Of a DNA stretch of 21,768 nucleotides, positions 15,155 through 21,472 are shown in pieces. The notes beneath the pieces are model-generated. The model was given only the letters and a program-made list of their open reading frames with translations. It ran no database searches and was not told the origin of the DNA. Made by a program: the position numbers and the translations under genes. Within the stretch, counting starts at the first letter, position 1; every line of letters begins with the position of its first letter. Where the stretch lies: the NCBI GenBank assembly GCA_035946955.1, contig DASYYE010000417.1:1-21768 (forward strand), written 5' to 3'. This DNA is from DASYYE01 sp035946955 (lineage in GTDB: Bacteria; Actinomycetota; Actinomycetes; Streptosporangiales; Streptosporangiaceae).

Positions 15155-15204
15155 AGGTCACCTAGGCGCGTGGCAGCTCCGAACGCCACGCACCTAGGCA
15201 ACCT
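15155..15204. terminator. Bidirectional hairpin terminator between crp and the MBL-fold gene
   Basis: CCTAGGCGCGTGGC (15161-15174) and GCCACGCACCTAGG (15185-15198) form a 14-base stem with one C/A mismatch and a 10-base loop. AGGT/ACCT outside extends it across a 2x2 internal loop. It lies between two convergent genes, as expected for a shared terminator. There is no U-tract, which is usual in high-GC actinobacteria. Confidence 0.8.
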
Positions 15205-15238
15205 CCCGTCGGCTTGAGCGACGTGCGGGGTGCTCTCT

Positions 15239-16063
15239 TTACCACTTGACGCCGGTGGGGAGCCTGGCCTCGTTGTTCAGGTACTCGAGTTGGGCTCGGA
15301 CTGACCATTCGGCGAAGCGCCAGAGGGACGGGTCTACGTCGGCGTAGACGCGGGCGACTATTTCCTGGGGGGTGCGGTCGCCGGCGGCTAGGGCGGCTTC
15401 TACTTCGGCTAGGCGCTCTCGGCGGTGGGCCATGTAGAAGTCCAAGGTGGCTGCCGGGTTGGTCAGAACGGGGCCGTGGCCGGGTAGGAGGACGGACAGC
15501 TCGGCCTCGTCGCATAGGGAGCGGAGGACGGCTAGGGAGGCCATGTAGGCGGCTAGGTTGCCGTCTTGGGCTATGACTGTGGTGCCTCGGCCTAGGACGG
15601 TGTCGCCAGTTAGGAGGGCTTGGTCTGCCAGGAGGTGGAGGCAGATTGAGTCTTGGGTGTGGCCGGGGGTGGGGATGACCCTGATTTCCAGGCCGGCGAC
15701 ATCCAGGACACTCTCAGGCACCAGAGGTCTGGGGGCTGTGTGGTATGCGGGGTCTACGGCTAGGACGGGGGCCTTGGTTTGGGCGGAAAAAGTCGCAGCG
15801 GCTTCGGCGTGGTCGGGGTGGGTGTGGGTCAGCAGGATGTGCGTGATGTGCTGGCCTGCGGCTTCGGCCTCGGACTGGATGCGGGCTAGGTGGTGGGGGG
15901 TGTTGGGGCCGGGGTCGACCACCACGGCCTGTGTGGAGCCGGGGTCAGCTAGCAGCCATGTGTTTGTGCCGTCCAGGGTCATGGGGGACGGGTTGGGCGC
16001 CAGGACGCAGCGGGCGCGGGGGGTGCCGGTGCCGTCGACGGGGCTCGGTGCCGGGTGGCTCAC
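15239..16063 (-). CDS. Metallo-beta-lactamase-fold hydrolase (LACTB2-like)
   Basis: The 274-residue protein has the MBL metal motif HTHPDH (80-85), then His135 in TPGHTQDS, Asp154 in TGDTVLG and His196 in PGHGP, a complete two-metal site. It resembles LACTB2-type hydrolases and the Rv3677c-position gene next to crp. Substrates of this bacterial group are not established; RNA or thioester hydrolysis are possibilities. The GTG at 16063 overlaps the Nudix stop (GTGA). Codon use is odd: about eleven Leu CTA codons, frequent GTA, ACA, CAA and CGA, and few G-ending codons, unlike the neighbours. It ends in GVKW before a convergent terminator. Confidence 0.9.
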   Translation of the reverse strand: MSHPAPSPVDGTGTPRARCVLAPNPSPMTLDGTNTWLLADPGSTQAVVVDPGPNTPHHLARIQSEAEAAGQHITHILLTHTHPDHAEAAATFSAQTKAPVLAVDPAYHTAPRPLVPESVLDVAGLEIRVIPTPGHTQDSICLHLLADQALLTGDTVLGRGTTVIAQDGNLAAYMASLAVLRSLCDEAELSVLLPGHGPVLTNPAATLDFYMAHRRERLAEVEAALAAGDRTPQEIVARVYADVDPSLWRFAEWSVRAQLEYLNNEARLPTGVKW

Positions 16064-16962
16064 AGGGGGTAGTCGACCTCTGCCGGGAGGGTCAGCCAGG
16101 CTTCGCCGCCCTCCACGACTACGTCGGGTTGCAACGGGCTGACCGTGCGGGGGGTGTTCAGGGCGGTGGCAACGTCCCCGCAGGCCTGCAGGTCGGCCAG
16201 GCAGACGGCGGTGGGTGGCAGGAGGGCGACCTCGCCCCGGCCAGCGGCAGCCAGTGTCTGCGCCGGGTCCAGCCAGGCAATCGAGTCCGCTTCGGTGCCC
16301 ATGGCCTGGGCGGTCTGCCCGTCGGGCAGGGCGGCGGCAAAGAACCAGGTGTCGTAGCGGCGTTCCTCGGTGATGGGGGTGATCCAGCGGGACCAGAGGC
16401 GCAGCAGGTCACTGCGGAGGACCAGCCGCCGGTCCTGGAGCAGCCGGGCCAGTGTGAGCGTCCCGGCCAGCATGGCTTCGCGGTCGGCCGCCCAGCTTCC
16501 GCCGGCGGTGCTCACGGGGGGCGTCTGGGCATCCGGGGCGGCCAGCAGGACACCGCACTCCTCGAAGGTCTCCCGGACGGCGGCACCGACCACGGCCCTG
16601 GCGGCCGCGGCTGAAACGCCCAGGGCCTGACCCCAGGCCTGCGGGCCGGGGCCGGCCCACGGGGTGTCCTCGTCGCTGTCGCTGCGGTCCACGGACCCGC
16701 CGGGGAACACGTAGGCACCTGGCGCGAACGCCATGGTCCGTGGGCGGCGGAGCATGAAGACCCGCAGTCCAGCCGGAGCCGCCAGAGCCACCCCAGTTAT
16801 CTTGCTGTTATCAGCGTCGTTGGGGCGCAGGAGCATGACCGTGGCGGCATCGCGCGCGGCCACCGGCGGGCGGGCCCCGTCGAGAACGGCACGCCCGTGC
16901 GTCCCGACCAGGCCTCGCACCTGGACGGCGACGCGGCCCTCGATGCGTCTTCGCTCAGTCAC
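16060..16962 (-). CDS. Nudix hydrolase (NUDT19-like)
   Basis: The 300-residue protein carries a Nudix box that begins FPGGSVD (86-92) and resumes with AAVRETFEECGVLL (127-140), giving the REXXEEXG catalytic core. About 25-28 extra residues lie between the Gly-Gly and the Arg-Glu, compared with a classical 23-residue Nudix box, as seen in NUDT19/NUDT7-type proteins that hydrolyse CoA derivatives. That substrate is only an inference here. The N-terminal ~40 residues are poorly conserved. The GTG at 16962 overlaps the ridA stop by 8 bases, and the 3' end overlaps the MBL start, so the gene lies inside a translationally coupled operon. Confidence 0.9.
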   Translation of the reverse strand: MTERRRIEGRVAVQVRGLVGTHGRAVLDGARPPVAARDAATVMLLRPNDADNSKITGVALAAPAGLRVFMLRRPRTMAFAPGAYVFPGGSVDRSDSDEDTPWAGPGPQAWGQALGVSAAAARAVVGAAVRETFEECGVLLAAPDAQTPPVSTAGGSWAADREAMLAGTLTLARLLQDRRLVLRSDLLRLWSRWITPITEERRYDTWFFAAALPDGQTAQAMGTEADSIAWLDPAQTLAAAGRGEVALLPPTAVCLADLQACGDVATALNTPRTVSPLQPDVVVEGGEAWLTLPAEVDYPL

Positions 16963-17422
16963 TGACCTCGGCGATCAGCTCGACCTCGACCGGCGCGTCG
17001 AACGGCAGCACGGACATGCCCACGGCACTGCGGGCATGCCTGCCCGCCTCACCGAAAACCTCGAGCATCAGCTCACTGGCACCGTTGACGACTAGAGGCT
17101 GCTCGGTGAAGCCGTGGTCACTGGCCACGAAACCCGTGATCTTGACGATCCGGGTGACCCGGTCGAGGTTCCCGGTGACCGAGGCAACGGCCGCGAGGGC
17201 GTTCAGCGCACAGGTCCGCGCCAGCGCGGCGGCCTCCGCTACGGTCACCTGCGCGCCGACCTTGCCGGTCATCAGGAGCTTGCCGTCCACCAGCGGGAGC
17301 TGGCCAGCCGTGTAGACCCATGAGCCCGTGCGGACGGCAGGCACGTACGCGGCCACCGGGGAGGCCACCGGCGGCAGGGTGATCCCCAGCGCTGCTAGCC
17401 TTTCCGCTGCCGAGTGAGTCAT
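16955..17422 (-). CDS. RidA/YjgF/YER057c/UK114 family protein
   Basis: RidA proteins deaminate reactive enamine/imine intermediates made by PLP enzymes, protecting the cell from 2-aminoacrylate damage. The 155-residue product has SWVYTAGQLPLVDGKL (34-49) and the C-terminal signature HARSAVGMSVLPFDAPVEVELIAEV (129-153), including the Arg (131) that binds the substrate carboxylate in true RidA. The family is usually ~130 residues, and the N-terminal extension of about 25 residues is common in this actinobacterial subgroup (Rv3678c type). The ATG at 17422 follows GAAGGA and overlaps the DUF4177 stop as ATGA. The frame remains open upstream to 17608, but this only covers the DUF4177 gene in another frame. 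Confidence 0.93.
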   Translation of the reverse strand: MTHSAAERLAALGITLPPVASPVAAYVPAVRTGSWVYTAGQLPLVDGKLLMTGKVGAQVTVAEAAALARTCALNALAAVASVTGNLDRVTRIVKITGFVASDHGFTEQPLVVNGASELMLEVFGEAGRHARSAVGMSVLPFDAPVEVELIAEVSD

Positions 17423-17574
17423 TCCTTCGCTCGCTTCATGTAGGCGACGAGCTGCTCCTGGCTCGGCCCTGGCACGACAGCCACGAGTTCCCAGCCGTCG
17501 TCGCCCCAGTTGTCCAGGATCTGCTTGGTCGCGTGCACCAGCAGCGGCACGGTCGCGTACTCCCACTTCACCAT
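17419..17574 (-). CDS. DUF4177 small protein
   Basis: A 51-residue protein reads MVKWEYATVPLL, then HATKQILDNWGDDGWELVAV and PGPSQEQLVAYMKRAKE. The pattern K-W-E-Y near the start and N-x-W-G-x-D-G-W-E-L-V in the middle is the DUF4177 signature. It matches the tiny gene at the equivalent place in M. tuberculosis (Rv3678A, recalled). The function is unknown. Its TGA overlaps the ridA ATG (ATGA), so it is the first gene of the DUF4177-RidA-Nudix-MBL operon. There is no obvious Shine-Dalgarno upstream; the sequence before the ATG is CTAGGGTGGCGGC, where AGGGTGG may serve. Confidence 0.9.
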   Translation of the reverse strand: MVKWEYATVPLLVHATKQILDNWGDDGWELVAVVPGPSQEQLVAYMKRAKE

Positions 17575-17649
17575 GCCGCCACCCTAGAGCCTCCCGGCAA
17601 TCCTTCACTCCCCAGCCCCCACACCCGGCCTTCCCTGTGGACAGCCATC

Positions 17650-17695
17650 AGCAGTTAAGTTTTTGGCCCTCCCAGGGGCGAAAAACTTAACTGCT
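17650..17695. terminator. Long AT-rich perfect inverted repeat, probable terminator or intergenic repeat
   Basis: AGCAGTTAAGTTTTT (17650-17664) is mirrored exactly by AAAAACTTAACTGCT (17681-17695). After one G/G mismatch, four to five further pairs (GCCC facing GGGC) close on a tiny loop. The arms are strikingly AT-rich for this genome. The hairpin lies downstream of the slipin gene and upstream of the DUF4177 operon, both on the minus strand, so a terminator for the slipin transcript is the simplest reading. Confidence 0.7.
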
Positions 17696-17775
17696 AACCA
17701 CACGATCTTGAGCGCGGTCGGCAGGGTTAGGCGGCTTGAGTGCGGGGCTGCGGAGTCTGGACTGGGCGGTTTGGC

Positions 17776-18780
17776 TCAAGCGGCTTCGGTCGGGCTGGGG
17801 GGCACTTCGCTGGCTGCGGACTCAACGTCGGGCACCGGTGGGACGTCCGCTTCGGGCACATCAGCGATTTCGGGGACCTCGGTCTCAGGTATCCCGGGCA
17901 GATCCTCCTGTCCCGCGCCCAGCTCGGGCACGCCTGTGTGTGCGATGGCCGCTTCGGCCTGCGCCACCTCGGCGTCGCCAGTGTCATCCGGCGGGGGTGG
18001 GGGCGCCCATGCCCCGGGAGGGGCGACCCTCTCGAAGAAGCGCAGCAGCTCCACCGGGACCGGCATGATCAGCGTGCTGTTGCGCTCCGAGGACACCTCG
18101 ACCATGGTCTGCAGCAGCCGCAACTGCAGGGCGGCTGGGTCGCGGGCCATGACATTGGCGGCGGCGGCCAGCCGCTTGGACGCCTGGTACTCACCATCCG
18201 CGGTGATGATGCGGGCTCGGCGCTCACGTTCGGCTTCGGCCTGGCGGGACATGGACCGCTTCATGCCCTCGGGCAGGTTCACGTCCTTGACTTCCACCCG
18301 CTCGACCCGGATACCCCATGGCCCTTCGGTCGGCTCGTCGATGATCCGGCGCAACTCGCGGTTGACGGTCTCGCGCTCGGCCAGGAGCTGGTCCATCTCG
18401 GACTGGCCGATGATCGATCGCAGTGAGGTCTGGGCCTGCTGAGAGACCGCGAACATGTAGTTCTGGACGTTCACCACGGCCTTGATGGGGTCCACGACCC
18501 GGAAGTACACGACGGCGTCAACCCGGACGCTGACGTTGTCACGGGTGATGCCTTCCTGTGCAGGCACCGCCATGGCGATGATCTGCATGTTGACCTTCTG
18601 CAGCCGGTCACCGACCGGGCGGATCATGGTGAGCCCTGGGCCGCGGGTCTCCGGGAGCACCTTGCCGAAGCGGAACACCAGCCCGCGCTCGTATTGCTGG
18701 ATCACGCGGATCGAGCGACCCGATGCCGCGAGCCCGCCCGCCACGATGATGATGAGGATCACCAGGAGTGCGACAAGCAT
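17776..18780 (-). CDS. Slipin / SPFH (band 7) domain membrane protein with acidic Pro-rich tail
   Basis: The 334-residue protein starts with one membrane helix (LVALLVILIIIVAGGLAA, 2-19). An SPFH/prohibitin-homology domain (about 24-185) follows, with QQYERGLVFRFGKVLPETRGPG and VNVQNYMFAVSQQAQTSLRSIIGQ, the stomatin/slipin pattern. Next is a charged coiled-coil-like helix (RQAEAERERRARIITADGEYQASKRLAAA, 179-207) that drives oligomerisation. From about 255 the tail is Pro/Glu/Asp-rich and unlike the core. Slipins scaffold membrane microdomains and often regulate proteases; no NfeD partner is adjacent here. The ATG at 18780 is chosen because AAGGGG lies 9 bases upstream and the helix begins at once. 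An ATG at 18807 is possible. The gene is divergent from the Get3-like pair. Confidence 0.9.
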   Translation of the reverse strand: MLVALLVILIIIVAGGLAASGRSIRVIQQYERGLVFRFGKVLPETRGPGLTMIRPVGDRLQKVNMQIIAMAVPAQEGITRDNVSVRVDAVVYFRVVDPIKAVVNVQNYMFAVSQQAQTSLRSIIGQSEMDQLLAERETVNRELRRIIDEPTEGPWGIRVERVEVKDVNLPEGMKRSMSRQAEAERERRARIITADGEYQASKRLAAAANVMARDPAALQLRLLQTMVEVSSERNSTLIMPVPVELLRFFERVAPPGAWAPPPPPDDTGDAEVAQAEAAIAHTGVPELGAGQEDLPGIPETEVPEIADVPEADVPPVPDVESAASEVPPSPTEAA

Positions 18781-18940
18781 GGCGTGACGCCCCTTTCGCC
18801 GGCGCATCGTCGTGGCGTCGCGGCCGGCCGAGCGAGGCTGGCTCTCGGCGCCCGGCGTTTCCACTAAGCCTAGTAGCAAACGCCCTGGGTGCCTAAGCAC
18901 CGCGGGGCGGCACCAGACTCAGCGACCCAGGCCGTGGCCG

Positions 18941-19000
18941 GCCGGGGAGGGCCGGCGAGGGCCGGGGAGAGCCGGGGAGGGCCGGGGAGGGCCGGGCAGG
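18941..19000 (+). repeat. Six-unit 10-bp G-rich tandem repeat
   Basis: Six exact-register copies of GCCGGGGAGG occur with single-base variants (units at 18941, 18951, 18961, 18971, 18981 and 18991). They lie in the 264-base gap between the divergent slipin and Get3-like genes, 45 bases before the latter's start. The period equals about one DNA helical turn, and the G runs on the plus strand could form quadruplexes. Confidence 0.9.
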
Positions 19001-19044
19001 TAAGGGCGCTGGCCTAGGCAGGAGGGCCAGGCCAGGCAGGTGGC

Positions 19045-20091
19045 GTGTCGGAGATAGCCTCGCTAGTCGTGACGACGCGCGACACCGACTGGGAGGGCGT
19101 CCGGCTGCACGTGGTCACCGGCAAAGGCGGGACAGGCAAGACCACGGTAGCGGGCGCGCTCGCCCTTGCCCTGGCCTCTGCAGGCCGCAAAGTCCTGCTA
19201 ATGGAGGTGGAGGGCAGGCAGGGGATAGCACAACTGTTCGATTGCCCGCCACTGCCCTACGGGGAGCACAAGGTCGCGGTGGCCCCTGGTACCCCGCGGC
19301 AGCCAGGCGGTGACGTCTACGCGCTCGCCGCCGACCCCGAGTCCGCGCTGATCGAGTACTTGGAGATGTTCTACAACCTCCGCCATGCAGGGCGTACGCT
19401 CACCCGGCTGGGGATTGTGGACTTCGCCACCACAATCGCGCCGGGCCTGCGTGACGTCCTGCTGACTGGCAAGGCAGCCGAGCTGACCCGTCGCCGGGCG
19501 GACGGCAGCTTCGCCTATGACGCCGTGGTCATGGATGCCCCGCCGACCGGCCGGATCGGGCGTTTCCTGAACGTCGCGACCGAGGTCTCCGGGCTGGCCC
19601 GGATGGGCCCGATCAGGAGCCACGCGGACACGGTCCAGGGCATCATCCGCTCTCCCGAGACGGCGGTGCACTTTGTCACGCTGCTGGAGGAGATGCCGGT
19701 CCAGGAGACCCTGGACGGAGTCGCCGAGCTGCACGGCCTGGGCGGCATCCAGCTCGGCGGGATCTTCATCAACATGGTGCGGCCCACCTGCCTGACCGAT
19801 GCCCAGCTCACCGCCGCGGCGCAGGGCAGCCTCGACACCCACCGGCTGGGTGTCGGTCTCAAGGCGGCGGGCCTGAATGGCAACCGTGGGCCCGACTGGG
19901 AGACACTCGCCGTCCCGCTCGCAGCCGAGCTCAGTGACCATGCCCGCGAGGTACTGGCCCAGCGTGAGCACAGGCAGGCGCTCGCCGCCGCCGGGCAACC
20001 CTGCTACGAGCTACCGATGATCACCGAACGCATGGACCTGGCCGGCCTGTACCGGCTGGCCAGCGCCCTACGCGAGCAGCGGGCCGCATGA
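19045..20091 (+). CDS. Get3/ArsA-like P-loop ATPase, first of a pair
   Basis: The 348-residue soluble ATPase has a deviant Walker A GKGGTGKTT (26-34), with the signature lysine (Lys27) that reaches across the dimer in Get3, MinD and ArsA. A switch motif VVMDAPPTGR (161-170) follows. It is one of the two linked ATPases found upstream of wblA/whiB4 in actinobacteria (Rv3679, also called BagA, recalled), shown as Get3 homologues. True arsenite pumping is unlikely, since no arsB, arsR or arsC is nearby. The GTG at 19045 follows GGCAGGTGGC. Motifs beyond the P-loop were not matched to a tail-anchor client groove. The second ATPase follows after 159 bases that contain repeat copy C. Confidence 0.9.
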   Translation: MSEIASLVVTTRDTDWEGVRLHVVTGKGGTGKTTVAGALALALASAGRKVLLMEVEGRQGIAQLFDCPPLPYGEHKVAVAPGTPRQPGGDVYALAADPESALIEYLEMFYNLRHAGRTLTRLGIVDFATTIAPGLRDVLLTGKAAELTRRRADGSFAYDAVVMDAPPTGRIGRFLNVATEVSGLARMGPIRSHADTVQGIIRSPETAVHFVTLLEEMPVQETLDGVAELHGLGGIQLGGIFINMVRPTCLTDAQLTAAAQGSLDTHRLGVGLKAAGLNGNRGPDWETLAVPLAAELSDHAREVLAQREHRQALAAAGQPCYELPMITERMDLAGLYRLASALREQRAA

Positions 20092-20130
20092 GCGAGCAGA
20101 GGGCCGCAGGCGAGCGAAACCAGCAGAGTG

Positions 20131-20238
20131 AGCCGGAGGGGGCGCGGTGCCGCCTGGACTGAGGAGCGGGGAGCGAGCGCAGCGAGCGCGGGAGCGACGA
20201 GGGAAGGCGGCGCCTCAAAGCGCCCCCGCAGGCGAGCG
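20131..20238 (+). repeat. Interspersed palindromic element, copy C
   Basis: The element lies in the gap between the two Get3-like genes. The inner stem is GGTGCCGCCT (20146-20155) facing AGGCGGCGCC (20205-20214), with one mismatch. The outer stem is GGGGGCGC (20138-20145) facing GCGCCCCC (20220-20227). In reverse complement its core matches copy B almost base for base, including GCGCTCGCTGCGCTCGCT and CTCCTCAGTCCAGGCGGC. A 13-base CCGCAGGCGAGCG occurs both at its right edge (20226-20238) and just outside its left (20104-20116). Confidence 0.85.
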
Positions 20239-20250
20239 GACTAGCACAGC

Positions 20251-21393
20251 GTGAACACCCTGACGCCGCCGCGGCTGGAGGTGGACCGGCTGCTCGATGA
20301 CCCGCGGACCCGGATCATCGTCTGCTGCGGGTCCGGTGGGGTCGGCAAGACCACTGTCGCGGCCGCCCTCGGCCTGCGGGCTGCCCAGCGTGGGCGGCAT
20401 GTGGTGGTGCTCACCGTTGACCCGGCCCGTCGGCTGGCCCAGTCCATGGGACTGTCGGCGCTGGACAACACCCCGCGCCCGGTGCCGTTCAGCCCTGCGG
20501 GCAGCGGCAGCCTGCAGGCGATGATGCTGGACATGAAGCGCACCTTCGACGAGATCGTGGAGGCGCACTCCGACCCGGACCGGGCTGCCCAGATCCTGGC
20601 GAACCCCTTCTACCAGTCGGTGTCGTCGAGCTTCGCAGGCACCCAGGAGTACATGGCCATGGAGAAGCTGGGGCAGCTCCGGCGGTCCGACGAATGGGAC
20701 CTGATCGTGGTGGACACCCCGCCCAGCCGTTCCGCCCTGGACTTCCTCGATGCCCCCCAGCGGCTCAGCCGGTTCCTGGACGGCCGACTCCTCCGGATGC
20801 TCACGGCCCCCACCCGGGCTGGTGGGAGGGCCTACGCGCGCATCGTCAACGTGGGGCTCGGCATGATCACCAGCATCGTCACCAAGGTCCTCGGGACGCA
20901 GATGCTGCGTGACGTGCAGACGTTCGTCGCCGCGCTCGACACTATGTTCGGCGGGTTCCGTGAGCGGGCGGAAGAGACCTACCGGCTGCTGCAGACCCCC
21001 GGGACCGCGTTCCTCGTGGTAGCCACGCCGGAGCCAGACGCCCTGCGGGAGGCCTCCTACTTCGTGGAACGGCTGTCACAGGACCGGATGCCACTGGCGG
21101 GGCTGGTCCTCAACCGGGTCCACCGCTCGCCTGCTGCTGCCCTCTCGGCCGCGCGGAGCATGGCTGCCGCCGAGACCATCCAGCCCGCCCCCGAGGAGGC
21201 CCACTCGCTGGCGGACGCCGCCTTGCGGCTGCACGCGGAGCGGATGCAACTGATCGCCGCCGAGACCCGCTACCGCCAGCACTTCACCCAGGCCCACCCA
21301 GGGGTGCCGGTGGCCGAGGTTCCGGCGCAGCCAGCGGACGTGCACGACCTAGACGGCTTGCAGGCCATTGGCGAGAGCTTCGCCGTGGCCTAG
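20251..21393 (+). CDS. Get3/ArsA-like P-loop ATPase, second of the pair
   Basis: The 380-residue ATPase has P-loop GSGGVGKTT (27-35), VLTVDPARRLAQSMG (53-67), and the Asp155 switch in LIVVDTPPSRSALDFLD (151-167). In place of the signature lysine of the deviant Walker A there is a serine (Ser28), whereas the first ATPase keeps its lysine. This suggests an asymmetric heterodimer. It corresponds to the Rv3680/BagB position (recalled). The middle segment (about 170-240), with hydrophobic MLTAPTRAGGRAYARIVN and VGLGMITSIVTKVLG, could be the client or interface helices. An in-frame TAG at 20242-20244 limits the start to the GTG at 20251 or later. No clear Shine-Dalgarno precedes it, which may reflect the repeat inserted upstream. 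Confidence 0.9.
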   Translation: MNTLTPPRLEVDRLLDDPRTRIIVCCGSGGVGKTTVAAALGLRAAQRGRHVVVLTVDPARRLAQSMGLSALDNTPRPVPFSPAGSGSLQAMMLDMKRTFDEIVEAHSDPDRAAQILANPFYQSVSSSFAGTQEYMAMEKLGQLRRSDEWDLIVVDTPPSRSALDFLDAPQRLSRFLDGRLLRMLTAPTRAGGRAYARIVNVGLGMITSIVTKVLGTQMLRDVQTFVAALDTMFGGFRERAEETYRLLQTPGTAFLVVATPEPDALREASYFVERLSQDRMPLAGLVLNRVHRSPAAALSAARSMAAAETIQPAPEEAHSLADAALRLHAERMQLIAAETRYRQHFTQAHPGVPVAEVPAQPADVHDLDGLQAIGESFAVA

Positions 21394-21433
21394 CAGGGGA
21401 CGAGCCGAGCAACCAGCCATCGGGGGCACTGCC

Positions 21434-21453
21434 TTCCGGGGTAAGACCCGGAA
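21434..21453. terminator. Hairpin between convergent genes
   Basis: TTCCGGG (21434-21440) and CCCGGAA (21447-21453) form a perfect 7-base stem with a 6-base GTAAGA loop, in the 79-base gap between the second ATPase and the WhiB-family gene. A shared terminator is the likely role. Confidence 0.65.
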
Positions 21454-21472
21454 TGCGCGATAGGACGAGGTG

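Noticed and set aside
17734..17781. GCTTGAG/CTCAAGC inverted repeat at the slipin 3' end
   Set aside because: The 7-base arms are 34 bases apart and overlap the stop codon. This is weak next to the strong palindrome at 17650-17695.
18941..19000. CRISPR array
   Set aside because: The units are 10 bp, contiguous and without spacers. It is a simple tandem repeat.
19045..21393. Arsenite efflux (ars) operon
   Set aside because: The two ATPases are ArsA-like, but there is no arsB, arsC, arsR or arsD. The conserved context next to wblA indicates the Get3-like actinobacterial pair.
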